Assembly: GCA_003167215.1 (NCBI GenBank)
Contig: PMTV01000053.1
Location: 230,472-294,471 of the forward strand
Direction of reading: 5' to 3'
Origin: Acidobacteriota bacterium
GTDB taxonomy: Bacteria; Acidobacteriota; Terriglobia; Acidiferrales; UBA7541
DNA: 64,000 nt
Positions 49,853-59,656 of this stretch are shown piece after piece (the stretch's first letter is position 1; the number at the start of each line of letters is the position of its first letter). The position numbers and the translations under genes were made by a program. The notes beneath the pieces were generated by a model that saw only the letters and a list, made by a program, of their open reading frames with translations, searched no databases and was not told the DNA's origin.

Positions 49853-50674
49853 ATGGAAATCGAATTCGGAGCGCGCAGCGACGTGGGGCGTGCGCGCGGG
49901 AACAACGAAGACAGTTTCGCGGTGGCTGCCGAACTGAAGCTGTTTGTGCTGTCGGATGGAATGGGCGGGCTGGCGGCGGGAGAAGCGGCGAGCCGACTAA
50001 CCACCGAGACGGTGGTAAATAATTGCCGCGCGGCGGCTTCGAATCCTTCGCTGCCGTTAATCGGTGAATATCTGGCAGGGCTTTCGAAGGCCTCCAACCG
50101 ACTGGCCAGCGCGATTCGCACGGCAAACCGCGATGTTTACGCGGCCGCGCAGAAGGACAAGAAGAAGCGCGGAATGGGCGCAACAGTGGTGGCCGTATGG
50201 ATTGTGGATTCGCAGCGAGCAAGCGTGGCCCACGTGGGAGACAGCCGCATCTATAGGCTGCGCGGCGAGGACTTCGCGCAGATAACCGAAGATCATTCGT
50301 TTGTTGCTGACCAGGTTCGTCGCGGCATGATGACGCAACAGGAAGCGGCACAAAGCAACATGCAAAGTGTGCTTTTGCGGGCTTTGGGCGTGGAACCGGA
50401 GGTTCAAGTTGACATCACGGAGAAGGATTTGATGGAAGGCGACACTTTCCTGCTCTGTTCCGACGGGCTCACACGCGAGCTTTCGGATGCGCAGATTTCC
50501 GCTACTTTGGCCGAGGCGGAAAATTCGCAAGAGGCGGCGGATCGGCTTATCGATCTCGCGAATCAGGCGGGAGGCGGAGACAACATTACCGCGGTGGTCG
50601 TACGATACGCGCCAAAGCCGGTACGAGCGTTCGCGCGAATAGGGAAATGGTTCAAAGGATCCGAAGAGCGGTGA
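49853..50674 (+). CDS. PP2C-family serine/threonine phosphatase
   Basis: GNNEDSF, LSDGMGGLAAGEAAS, VAHVGDSRIYRLR, LLCSDGLTRELSD, GGGDNITAVVV. Confidence 0.94.
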   Translation: MEIEFGARSDVGRARGNNEDSFAVAAELKLFVLSDGMGGLAAGEAASRLTTETVVNNCRAAASNPSLPLIGEYLAGLSKASNRLASAIRTANRDVYAAAQKDKKKRGMGATVVAVWIVDSQRASVAHVGDSRIYRLRGEDFAQITEDHSFVADQVRRGMMTQQEAAQSNMQSVLLRALGVEPEVQVDITEKDLMEGDTFLLCSDGLTRELSDAQISATLAEAENSQEAADRLIDLANQAGGGDNITAVVVRYAPKPVRAFARIGKWFKGSEER

Positions 50675-50722
50675 CGGCGCAGCGATCCGTTACAGTCTGC
50701 GCACAAATTGAATCGAGGGGGC

Positions 50723-51469
50723 ATGAACATGTCGAAGTTAGTGCTGAAATTTGAGAGTTCGGTATTAAAAGAGGTTTCGGTGGGCAGCAAGGAAGTTAGC
50801 ATCGGGCGGTCGCCGGAGTGCGGAATCGTGATCGATAACCCCGCGGTCTCGAACTATCACGCGCGCGTGTTCAGCGAAGAAGGCCGCATGATGCTGGAGG
50901 ATTTCGGAAGCTTAAACGGAACTTTCGTCAACGGGCAGCGGGTTAAAATGGTTACGCTGAAACCGGGAGACTCCGTGGCGATTGGCAAGCATACGATCGT
51001 GGTGACAGATTCGAGCGAGATCAGAGGAACCGCGCCGGGCGGTTCAAATGGAACATCGTGGCCCACGGTGCCGAAAATCGATGAAACCGTGATGCTCGAC
51101 ACAAAGGAGCGCCGCGAATTCCTGCGTCAGGTGGCGGCAGGGGGAGAAAGTACGCAGGTGGCGCCGGGCCGGCTGAAACTGCCCACACTTTTGGTGCGCA
51201 AGGGTAAGACCGACCGGAAAGAGTACACGCTGAGCGATAAGCTGACGGTCATCGGTAAATCCGCGCTGGCGACAATCAAGCTGAAAGGGTGGTTCGCGCC
51301 GAAAGTAGCCGCGCAGATTACGCGACGCGAGGATAATTCGTTTTATATCGGAATGGCTGAGCGAGTACCCAGCGTTAACGGGACGGCTATTTCGCAACCA
51401 TGCAAACTCTCTTCCGGCGACGTAGTCGAGGTAGCGGGGATCGTGCTGGAATTCGTATATCGCGATTGA
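50723..51469 (+). CDS. FHA-domain protein
   Basis: VSIGRSPECGIVIDNPAVSNYHARVF, LEDFGSLNGTFVNGQRV; possible second FHA-like segment in the C-terminal half. Confidence 0.92.
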   Translation: MNMSKLVLKFESSVLKEVSVGSKEVSIGRSPECGIVIDNPAVSNYHARVFSEEGRMMLEDFGSLNGTFVNGQRVKMVTLKPGDSVAIGKHTIVVTDSSEIRGTAPGGSNGTSWPTVPKIDETVMLDTKERREFLRQVAAGGESTQVAPGRLKLPTLLVRKGKTDRKEYTLSDKLTVIGKSALATIKLKGWFAPKVAAQITRREDNSFYIGMAERVPSVNGTAISQPCKLSSGDVVEVAGIVLEFVYRD

Positions 51470-51783
51470 TTCCGGCGAGGATAGGAAAACACTGGCAGAA
51501 TCGCGGTCGTGTGCCGGTGTTCTGCTGAATTTTCGGCGGCGGCACAGAGTTCAACGCTTCGGTTACTCGTCGTGGCGCCAAATTTAGCGACGCCATTCGG
51601 CGAGATTGAGCGGTAAAAGACTACGGGCCTCGCACTTCTGCTTTCAGCGTCTCCCACCATTTTGGTTCATTGAACTTCGGTCAGGTACCCGCTGGTACCG
51701 TGGTCCTATAGGCATGCGCGAAGACCCTAGGTACATTTGGGTTGTTCACGTTTCTGACTAATGAACGACTGGGGAGAACGCCC

Positions 51784-52134
51784 ATGGCCACAGCAACCTA
51801 CATCGGGGCTAGCCCGGTATCGTCACCGGAAAAGACCTCGGGCCACAAAGACGCGCGGCGCCGGGCGCGGTTGAAGGTTTCGCTACCGCTGGAAGTGCGG
51901 CCCTTCGATGCGCGTTTCGCCGAGATAGTGGACGTAGGCGAGGTGCTGGATTTCACGCGCGATGGCCTCTACTTTGCGACCTGTATGCCCCATTATTTCA
52001 TGGGGATGCGGCTACTCGTGACCTTTCCGTTTGGGGAAAGAATCTCAGCACACAAGAAATTCCTAGGCTCAATTGTGAGAATGGAAAACCGGCCGGATGG
52101 AACGGTCGGAATAGCTGTGCGGTTCCTGCTGTAA
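51784..52134 (+). CDS. PilZ-like protein
   Basis: RRRARLKVSLPLEVRP, DFTRDGLYFAT. Confidence 0.7.
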   Translation: MATATYIGASPVSSPEKTSGHKDARRRARLKVSLPLEVRPFDARFAEIVDVGEVLDFTRDGLYFATCMPHYFMGMRLLVTFPFGERISAHKKFLGSIVRMENRPDGTVGIAVRFLL

Positions 52135-52287
52135 GGCTGGCCTTTGATGGGTTGGCCTTTAGGCATGGCGGCAGGGATAGCGCTTGTTCGACCGTGTCCC
52201 ACCTACGACAATAATAAACAGGATTTGGGCTTGGGTAGCCAATTAGCGGAACCGCAGGATTGCGTGCGGGGAGACTAGGACAACACG

Positions 52288-52815
52288 ATGCATAATTCAT
52301 CTGACAAGAAGAAGGGTCACGGCACTCCCACGACTGCGGTGCAAGAAGCCGAACGACGCGCAGCAGAGCGCCACATGTTCACCGCCGGCGCTGAAGTGGT
52401 GGAGCTCAAGTCCGGAGCGCGATTTTCTACCCGTACTACCGACCTCGGACCAGGCGGCTGTTTCGTCGATACGACAGTTCCCTTCCCCATCGGTTCGATC
52501 GTGCGCGTGACTCTGAACAAGGGCAAAACCACATTTGAGACCGCGGGCACGGTGGTCTATTCGCAGCACGGGCTTGGCATGGGTATCGCGTTCAGCGAAC
52601 TCAGCGACGAAAAACGGTTGGAACTCGCCGACTGGATCGCAGGTGTTACGGGCGAGCGCCCGGTAGCTCACGAAATTGCGCGGGTGCCCAAAGATTCGAA
52701 TACCAAGCAAGGCCGCGAATTTGTCGCGCTTGTCAGACTCGTTCGGCTGATGATCGGAAAAGGAATCCTCACGGAAGCGGAAGGAACTTCTGTCCTCCAC
52801 GATCCCGTGTTATAG
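52288..52815 (+). CDS. PilZ-domain protein
   Basis: ERRAAERHMFTAGAEVVEL, TDLGPGGCFVDT, GTVVYSQHGLGMGIAFSELS. Confidence 0.82.
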   Translation: MHNSSDKKKGHGTPTTAVQEAERRAAERHMFTAGAEVVELKSGARFSTRTTDLGPGGCFVDTTVPFPIGSIVRVTLNKGKTTFETAGTVVYSQHGLGMGIAFSELSDEKRLELADWIAGVTGERPVAHEIARVPKDSNTKQGREFVALVRLVRLMIGKGILTEAEGTSVLHDPVL

Positions 52816-53058
52816 AAATAGAATCGGCGTAGGTTAGCAGAGCTTTCACTTTTAGTTGACGAAACCGGGCTCTTGGGCTTGATTTGCAAAATCCGGTCCG
52901 GCACTGAACCCCTTGGGATGTTCTTCCTACAGAAGGCAGAAATTGCCTAGTCGCCTGTCAAAATTGCATGCTATGCTGCCGTTAAGTTGTTTAGTTTCTT
53001 TTGCTCTGTGAATTTTCTAGATGGCATCTAGAGTGCAGCCTATTACTGGGGGTACCCT

Positions 53059-53400
53059 ATGGCAGAACGAAGAAAAGCACGCAGGTATGAGCTTTATCTT
53101 CCAGTACAGGTTTGCCTGTCGGTTCAGCGCCCGGTAGAATTTCACACGGGACAACTCCGCGACGTTTCCCGCTCAGGAGTTTTTTTCCAGTCGAACGTTC
53201 CGATAGATACTGGAACAGGTATGGAGCTTACGTTCTCGCTGCCTGCCGAGAAAGAGCGCGGAACGACGGTCCTGGTCCGCGCCAGCGCTAAGGCGCTTCG
53301 CGTTTCGACATTGCCTGGCGAGGACGCGCCGCTCTACGGGGTGGCAGCGACCATCGATCGCATTGACTTCATCCGGCCTGTTATTTCCAGCGCCGCATAA
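53059..53400 (+). CDS. PilZ-domain protein
   Basis: RRKARRYELYLPVQV, RDVSRSGVFFQS (canonical DxSxxG). Confidence 0.85.
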   Translation: MAERRKARRYELYLPVQVCLSVQRPVEFHTGQLRDVSRSGVFFQSNVPIDTGTGMELTFSLPAEKERGTTVLVRASAKALRVSTLPGEDAPLYGVAATIDRIDFIRPVISSAA

Positions 53401-53431
53401 TCTTCTTCTTGTCACGTCGAGTCCTGGACAC

Positions 53432-53464
53432 CGGCGCAGCTTTTCTCAGCTGCGCCGTTTTTTT
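53432..53464 (+). terminator. Rho-independent terminator
   Basis: CGGCGCAGC-tttttctca-GCTGCGCCG-type stem followed by TTTTTTT. Confidence 0.92.
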
Positions 53465-53559
53465 GTGCCTGCTAATAGGTCCGACATCCAAGCCAGTTTA
53501 TTTCTCCGCCGGATATGGTTACGCCGATACAATAAGAAAGCATCGGCCACGCACATTCC

Positions 53560-53901
53560 ATGTCCCAGCAAAGCCCGGCAAAGCGAATCTTTGAGCTAGA
53601 GCGCGACACGCTGCGCGCGCTGTGCATCCGCGCGAGTGAGAACGCGCGGCACGAAACTACAATGCGCGACCTTTCTAACCATGTCTGGCAGGATGCGGAG
53701 CATCGCGTCGTTTTCGAAGCGATCCAGAGGCTGAGCAGCAGCGATCCGCAGCTTTTACGGGAACAGCTTCCGGCACAAACAACACGCATGGGTTTCCCCG
53801 ACGTAAACTGGGAAAATTACTTCATTCCCGCAGGAAAAGCGGACGGCGATTTCGACGCGCTGGTGCGCGATTTGCTGGCTGAGCCCAAGACCACGAAGTG
53901 A
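53560..53901 (+). CDS. Hypothetical protein
   Basis: 113 aa; MSQQSPAKRIFELERDTLRALCIRASENARHETTMRDLSNHVWQDAEHRVVFEAI; no clear family. Confidence 0.65.
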   Translation: MSQQSPAKRIFELERDTLRALCIRASENARHETTMRDLSNHVWQDAEHRVVFEAIQRLSSSDPQLLREQLPAQTTRMGFPDVNWENYFIPAGKADGDFDALVRDLLAEPKTTK

Positions 53902-53919
53902 ACCCGCGATAGGGCCAAT

Positions 53920-54858
53920 CTACCTGGCGGCTAAACCGAATACGTGTGAATGAAATTCGAGCGAAGCGGGAAAGTGTTCCGCCACGTAACTCCAGTCGTG
54001 ACCGCCGGGATACAGATGGAACTCGTTGGAGATGTGGCGAGCGTCCAACAGATCGTGAAATGCCTGGGCACCGGCGTTGAAGCCGTATTCGTCCTCCGTA
54101 CCGCAATCAAAATAAATTTTCAATCCGTTCAGATGCGGGCCGTTTTTTACAAGAGTGAAAGGGCTGTTTTGATTCCAGTAGGCCGCGTCGGGAGGAGACC
54201 CGAACGCGGTGCCGAGAACCCGCGAAAGCATGGCCCCCTGATAACTCGTCATCCCGCCGGTGGGTAGATTAGCCACCAGGGCAGCGCTATGCGCGCTCAC
54301 GGAGCCGAACAATTGCGGATAGCGAAATGCAAAACGCAAAGAACCGTAACCGCCCATGGAAACACCACTGATACCGCGGTACTGGCGCTCGGTGCGAATC
54401 CGATAGTGACTCTCGATATACGGAATGAACTCGCGGATAAAGAAGTCCTCGTATCGAACTTTTCCGTCCCGGGAGTTGATATAGAAACTTCTGCCGCCGT
54501 CGGGTGTGACAATCAGGAATTCGCCAATTTTGTTCTGGGCCCAAAGATCGTTCACAAGGTCCATTCCGCCTTGATCAATCAACAGCTGCGAGTTGGAGCC
54601 GAGCCCGTGAAGGAAATACAGTATGGGATAGCGCTGCTTTTCAGAATCATAACCGGGGGGAAGAATCACGCAGTAAGGTACGGCGTGATCGAGAATCTTG
54701 CTGGGCATGGAACGACATTCGGCGCGGCCAAGAGTGGCGGCTTGAGTCGCTGAAGACATCGTAGAGCACCCTAACAATAAGATGAATGCTGCTAATGCGA
54801 GCTGCGAGACCTGGAAGCCTATCTCAGAATGTTTTACTCGCCAGGCGATGCTACTCAT
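53920..54858 (-). CDS. Esterase family alpha/beta hydrolase, exported
   Basis: YPILYFLHGLGSNSQLLIDQGG, GISGVSMGGYGSLRFAF nucleophile elbow, GGHDWSYVAEHFPASLEFH. Confidence 0.9.
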   Translation of the reverse strand: MSSIAWRVKHSEIGFQVSQLALAAFILLLGCSTMSSATQAATLGRAECRSMPSKILDHAVPYCVILPPGYDSEKQRYPILYFLHGLGSNSQLLIDQGGMDLVNDLWAQNKIGEFLIVTPDGGRSFYINSRDGKVRYEDFFIREFIPYIESHYRIRTERQYRGISGVSMGGYGSLRFAFRYPQLFGSVSAHSAALVANLPTGGMTSYQGAMLSRVLGTAFGSPPDAAYWNQNSPFTLVKNGPHLNGLKIYFDCGTEDEYGFNAGAQAFHDLLDARHISNEFHLYPGGHDWSYVAEHFPASLEFHSHVFGLAAR

Positions 54859-56233
54859 ACCGCAGGGCCTCGACTGGATTCAGTTTTGCAGCGCGCGACG
54901 CGGGGTAAATGCCGGCGGCAAGGCTTACCAGGACAGAAAACCCGATAGCGCCCGCGACCATCCACCAAGGGATAGAAGATAGATCGATCGGAGGCAATTC
55001 CTGCCTGCGCAAATAAGCATTCGTGCCGAAGGTGAGCGCGGAGCCGATGAGCCAGCCGAGAGCAACGCCTAAAATGCCGCCGAGGAGACCCATGACGCCG
55101 GCTTCCGCGAAAAACAGACGGCGAATGTCGCGGTCGGCTGCGCCCAAGGCTTTCAGGATGCCAATTTCGCGGCGGCGTTCGAGAATAGCCATCACAAGAG
55201 TGTTGATAATACCGAGCGAAGCGACAGCAAGAGCCAAGCTGCCGAAAATTCCCAGAAGCAAATCGAATACGGCAAAGACCTGACGGAGGCTCTTGGTCGC
55301 ATCAAGCAGAGAAAAAGTGGTGAATCCCTGACTCTGGATCGCGTCTTCCACGGATTTCACTTGGGACGGGCCTTTCACGCGTACCGTAAGGCTGTCGTAA
55401 TTCCCTTTCGAGGAAGTTCCGCGCAGAATTTCGCGCAAATCATTTGCTTGGGCAATGCGCAGAGTCTCGGCAACTTGCAAGGGAATGAGCAAGCGGCCCC
55501 GGCCGAAACCACCAAAGCCGGTGGCCGGCTCGGTCTCGACAACACCGACGATACGAAAAATTTTCTCGCGCGGTACGATGGAAAACCCCGGCGAGAGATC
55601 GCTCTCCCCCGGGTGTGGAGCTGTTCCGCCCGCGGCTGCTTTGCTCTTGCCGGCGCTTGGTTCTGCCGGGAGCGGCTGGCGTTCGGCATAGCGCAGTGCA
55701 AGGTCTTTACCGAGAAGCGAGTCCGGCTGAGTGGAGAGATCCCTGGCGAACTCGATTTGAAGTATTGCTTCGTCGACATTCGGGCCGGAGAAGAATGCGC
55801 CTTTCATACCATCGAATGCGCCATCGGATTTAGCGGATGCAGGAATGCCCGCGACGGTGGTCGAGAACGGCTTGCCTTCGAATTGGATTTCCGTCGGGAA
55901 GCGAATCTCGGGATAGACTTCGACAACATTGGCGAGCCCGGCGATTTTACGGCGCGCTTCCTCGTCTAGAGGCTTCGCCGGCGACGCGTTCGCCGGGTCG
56001 GGGCGTGCCGGCCGGCCGAAGCCTCGGTTCATCCGCGAGCTGACAAAGACAGCGTCAAACAAACCGGAGCGGGAAAGACGCTTGCTGGCTAGCTCCTGCA
56101 AGCCAACGCCGAGCGACAGCATGGCCACGAGCGAGGCCACTCCCACGGCGATGCCGAGAGTGGTGAGAGAGTTTCGCAACAGCGCTTCGCGCAGGTTGCG
56201 CCCGGCGAGTTCCGTGAGGTCGCGTGCCTTCAT
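54851..56233 (-). CDS. ABC transporter permease, MacB/FtsX-like
   Basis: Periplasmic domain plus LALAVASLGIINTLVMAILERRREIGILKALGAADRDIRRLFFAEAGVMGLLGG. Confidence 0.93.
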   Translation of the reverse strand: MKARDLTELAGRNLREALLRNSLTTLGIAVGVASLVAMLSLGVGLQELASKRLSRSGLFDAVFVSSRMNRGFGRPARPDPANASPAKPLDEEARRKIAGLANVVEVYPEIRFPTEIQFEGKPFSTTVAGIPASAKSDGAFDGMKGAFFSGPNVDEAILQIEFARDLSTQPDSLLGKDLALRYAERQPLPAEPSAGKSKAAAGGTAPHPGESDLSPGFSIVPREKIFRIVGVVETEPATGFGGFGRGRLLIPLQVAETLRIAQANDLREILRGTSSKGNYDSLTVRVKGPSQVKSVEDAIQSQGFTTFSLLDATKSLRQVFAVFDLLLGIFGSLALAVASLGIINTLVMAILERRREIGILKALGAADRDIRRLFFAEAGVMGLLGGILGVALGWLIGSALTFGTNAYLRRQELPPIDLSSIPWWMVAGAIGFSVLVSLAAGIYPASRAAKLNPVEALRYE

Positions 56234-56946
56234 GACTTGATCCCATCGCTGGTGAGTTTTCCGTCCGCCATGGTCACGATGCGATGTGCAAACCGCGCGG
56301 CGCGGTCATGGTCATGCGTGACCATCACAATAGTCATACCAAGCGACGCATTAATTTCCTGCAACAAGTGGAGAATGGCGTCGCCGGTGACGCTGTCCAG
56401 ATTCCCCGTCGGTTCATCGGCCAGCAGAATCGTGGGCCGGTTCACGAGGGCGCGGGCGAGCGCTGCGCGTTGCTGTTCGCCGCCGGACAATTCGCTGGGG
56501 CGATGCGTCAAGCGAGCGGTCAGGCGGACACGTTCCACTGCTTCCCGCACTCGCCCTGCGCGGTCGTTGCGTTCCACCTCCGCCAGCCGTAACGGCAGCT
56601 CAACATTTTCTTCGAGCGTCATGCGTGGCAAGAGATTGAAAGACTGAAAAACCATTCCGACGGTATGGCTGCGATGCTGCGCGAAATCTTCAGAATTCAT
56701 TTCGGCGAGGTTACGCCCACGAGCAAAAATGGCACCGGAAGTGGGACGGTCAAGACCCGCCATCAAATTCAGCAGCGTGGACTTGCCGGAGCCGGAACTG
56801 CCCAGAAGCGCTACGAATTCCTTGGAGCGAATTGCAATGCTGACGTCGTCCACGGCGCGGACGAGCGCATCTCCCATTTGGTAGCTACGAGAGACCCCGT
56901 CCGTGCGGATCGCGATTTCATCAATTGTCCCGATCATTTCACCCAC
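56230..56946 (-). CDS. ABC transporter ATP-binding protein (LolD/MacB type)
   Basis: Walker A LLGSSGSGKSTLLNLMAG, signature LSGGEQQRAALARAL, Walker B ILLADEPTGNLD. Confidence 0.96.
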   Translation of the reverse strand: MGEMIGTIDEIAIRTDGVSRSYQMGDALVRAVDDVSIAIRSKEFVALLGSSGSGKSTLLNLMAGLDRPTSGAIFARGRNLAEMNSEDFAQHRSHTVGMVFQSFNLLPRMTLEENVELPLRLAEVERNDRAGRVREAVERVRLTARLTHRPSELSGGEQQRAALARALVNRPTILLADEPTGNLDSVTGDAILHLLQEINASLGMTIVMVTHDHDRAARFAHRIVTMADGKLTSDGIKS

Positions 56947-57001
56947 ACTATTACTACGTTCGGCAGAGCTTGTTAGTTACTTAAATTAATGGAGACGAAG
57001 G

Positions 57002-58159
57002 CTAGAGATTTAGATCGCCGTATCGTTCGGCCACAACCGATTCGGCTCGACGAAGCAGCTTGGCCGGCGTTGCGCCATGTGGATTGCTCCATCGTCCTGG
57101 AATGGCTAGACGGCAATTAGGGCAGCGGCCGTCTCGCAGGTTATTTTGCTGTACGTCGTGCCACGAGCGGCGGACGAGAAGCGTTCCGCACGACGGGCAT
57201 AGCGTGTGCGCATCGGTGTGGATGTTTCCTTCATAGACGTAATGCAGCCCGGCTTCGAGCGCGATGGCGCGCGCGGCGTGCAATGTTTCGGGCGACGTGC
57301 GAGGCTTGTCGCGCAACTTGAAGTCGGGATGGAACGCAGTGAAATGCAGGGGCACGTCCGGGCCTAGGTTCTCAAAGATCCAGTCGGCCAGCTTGCGAAA
57401 TTCATCAGCGCCGTCATTCAGAGTGGGGATGATCAGATTTGTAATTTCGAACCAGACATTCGTCTCATTCTTCAGCCACTTCAACATATCGAGAACCGGC
57501 TGCAAATGAGTGAGAGTAATGCGGCCGTAGAAATTTTCCGTGAACGCTTTCAAGTCCACGTTGGCGGCGTCCACGTGATCGTAAATATCGTGGAACGCGT
57601 CGTAGGTGATGTAGCCATTCGTGACCATCACAGTGTTCAGTCCGCGCTCTTTGGCGGCGCGGCAGATATCTATGACGTATTCACCCCAGATGGTCGGCTC
57701 GTTGTAAGTAAATGCAATCGAGGGGCAGTTATTTTTCATTGCGAGCAGAGCTACATCTTCCGGCGGGACGTGAGACGAATGCACCTGATCCGAGCGCGAT
57801 TTCGAGATATCCCAATTCTGGCAGAAGAAGCAGCCCATGTTGCAGCCGGCGGTCCCCATCGAAAAGACGCGCGTTCCGGGAAGGAAATGGTTGAGCGGTT
57901 TTTTCTCGATAGGATCGATCTGCATCGCGGCGGGCGAGGCGTAGCCAAGGCTGTAGAGCTTGCCGCCTTCGTTCACACGGATGAAGCAGAAGCCAGCCTG
58001 TCCATCGCCGATATGACAATGGCGCGGACAAAGATAGCAATGCGCTTTGCCGCCGGGTTCAGGGTTCCACCAGCGCGCTTCGTGTAGCGCGGCAGTCTTT
58101 TGGAGAATCTTGAGATCTTGCATGAAATTGCGAGACGCAAACTGCTCGCTAGCAATCAT
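57002..58159 (-). CDS. amrS: AmmeMemoRadiSam system radical SAM enzyme
   Basis: HCYLCPRHCHIGDGQAGFCFIRVNEGGKLYSLGY, FSMGTAGCNMGCFFCQNWDISKS; C-terminal CPSC/CPNC zinc ribbon. Start 58159 or 58123. Confidence 0.92.
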   Translation of the reverse strand: MIASEQFASRNFMQDLKILQKTAALHEARWWNPEPGGKAHCYLCPRHCHIGDGQAGFCFIRVNEGGKLYSLGYASPAAMQIDPIEKKPLNHFLPGTRVFSMGTAGCNMGCFFCQNWDISKSRSDQVHSSHVPPEDVALLAMKNNCPSIAFTYNEPTIWGEYVIDICRAAKERGLNTVMVTNGYITYDAFHDIYDHVDAANVDLKAFTENFYGRITLTHLQPVLDMLKWLKNETNVWFEITNLIIPTLNDGADEFRKLADWIFENLGPDVPLHFTAFHPDFKLRDKPRTSPETLHAARAIALEAGLHYVYEGNIHTDAHTLCPSCGTLLVRRSWHDVQQNNLRDGRCPNCRLAIPGRWSNPHGATPAKLLRRAESVVAERYGDLNL

Positions 58160-58272
58160 TATACGCCAGCGGCATGGAGACGGGTGTTTGCGTGCAGGTG
58201 CAAGGGGTTTAACATACGATTGATGCAACGCGCGATTGCGAGCGGGTCGGCGGCGAACAGGGATAATGGAAC

Positions 58273-58896
58273 ATGTCTCCATGGCGGCGACGCGTGGTGC
58301 TTGCGTACATGAAAAGTTCAGCTTCCAGGTCTCTCAGCATCGTCGCGGTATCCGTGTCGCTCTTAATCCCGTTCGGAGCTTTGGGTGAATCAGCGGTCCA
58401 GGAAGCCCCGCAGGTGTTGGAATACAAAGAGGTCGTTCCACTCTCATCCGGCCAAGTTCGGGACGGAAATGTATGCGTCAATTTCGGCCCGGTGATGACA
58501 GCCGGCGATTTTTTCGACGGACTGCAGCGGCACGAAACGCCGTCGGGCGATGAATTTCGCAAGAATTCACAGGTGGTGAAGAATTTTCCCGAACAAATTA
58601 CCGTTCAGGTTCAGCTGTCCATCTCCGTGTGCGACGCCGATATTTACACGCCGGCTCCCGCGCCGGGATTCTTGAACGGCATCCGGTTCAGAGCCCAATG
58701 GAAGCGCGGACTGGCCATGCGACCGGTGGAACAATTTGCGATTCAGCGAGTAGCGATAACGTCGGAAGAAGGCGACAGCAGGATGCTGTTCCTACTGAAG
58801 ATTCGCGACAAAAACGTGCCGCTGACGGACCACCTGATTATTTCCGTTATTTCACCGCAGGGGAAACTGCTTTCGCGAATGTCCGGCAGATTGTAG
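58273..58896 (+). CDS. Exported hypothetical protein
   Basis: 207 aa with signal peptide-like SLSIVAVSVSLLIPFGALGESA; start may be ATG 58309. Confidence 0.6.
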   Translation: MSPWRRRVVLAYMKSSASRSLSIVAVSVSLLIPFGALGESAVQEAPQVLEYKEVVPLSSGQVRDGNVCVNFGPVMTAGDFFDGLQRHETPSGDEFRKNSQVVKNFPEQITVQVQLSISVCDADIYTPAPAPGFLNGIRFRAQWKRGLAMRPVEQFAIQRVAITSEEGDSRMLFLLKIRDKNVPLTDHLIISVISPQGKLLSRMSGRL

Positions 58897-58905
58897 AGCT
58901 GCATT

Positions 58906-59124
58906 TCAGGAATTTTGAGCGCCGCGGCGTATGGCTACCCATTCGAGGAACCGTTCGATGCGGGCACGCTCCCGCCACATCAGCCCGAAGAATTTTCGGG
59001 CGTCGAGCCCCGAGGCTTCTTTGCCGAAGAACGTTTCCATGCGCCACTGAATGTAGGGCGAAGCCCACGGGCGCAGACGATAGCCACGGGCGATAATCCA
59101 GTAATAGCGCACGGCGTTCAGCAT
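58906..59124 (-). CDS. Small hypothetical protein
   Basis: 72 aa MLNAVRYYWIIARGYRLRPWASPYIQWRMETFFGKEASGLDARKFFGLMWRERARIERFLEWVAIRR; protein-like composition, convergent with the preceding gene. Confidence 0.65.
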   Translation of the reverse strand: MLNAVRYYWIIARGYRLRPWASPYIQWRMETFFGKEASGLDARKFFGLMWRERARIERFLEWVAIRRGAQNS

Positions 59125-59237
59125 GTCACGCAGACGGGACGCAGAACGCGTCGACCTCTCGCTGCGATGGAGCCATTCCTAAAAGTTCGCTTCCGCCGAG
59201 ATGGTAGAATCGAGACGTTCGCAGAAAGGCTTTTGAG

Positions 59238-59582
59238 ATGACCGCGGAAGACCACTACTACGCCGGGATAGATTTTTTTGGCGAGGGCAAACTGGACTCG
59301 GCGATTGAGGAATACAACCGCGCGCTGGAGCTCGATCCTAAGTTGATCGACGCGCTTCATGGCCTGGCGCAAGCGTATCACGCCAGCGAAGATTTTCACC
59401 GCACGATTGAAGCGGCGCGGCGAATCCTGGTTCTGGAGCCTGACGACATTCTTGCGTGGACCACGATTTCACGGGCCTACCAACGCTTGGGAATGATTCC
59501 GGAAGCCGAAGAGGCGGGAAACAAGGCGCGCATTCTAGGATGGAAGCAGCAGCTTCGGGAACAGAAACCGAAAGCGAAGTAG
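59238..59582 (+). CDS. Tetratricopeptide repeat protein
   Basis: YYAGIDFFGEGKLDSAIEEYNRALELDPKLIDALHGLAQAYHASEDFHRTIEAARRILVLEPDDILAW. Confidence 0.9.
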   Translation: MTAEDHYYAGIDFFGEGKLDSAIEEYNRALELDPKLIDALHGLAQAYHASEDFHRTIEAARRILVLEPDDILAWTTISRAYQRLGMIPEAEEAGNKARILGWKQQLREQKPKAK

Positions 59583-59604
59583 GAGCGATGTTGCAACGAG
59601 AAAA

Positions 59605-59641
59605 TAAAAAAGGGCCGAGCGACGAACTCGGCCCCTTTTTG
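59605..59641. terminator. Bidirectional Rho-independent terminator between convergent TPR and ALDH genes
   Basis: aaaaaaGGGCCGAG-cgacgaa-CTCGGCCCcttttt, A-tract and T-tract on both sides. Confidence 0.93.
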
Positions 59642-59656
59642 TTTCTAGAACGGCTC

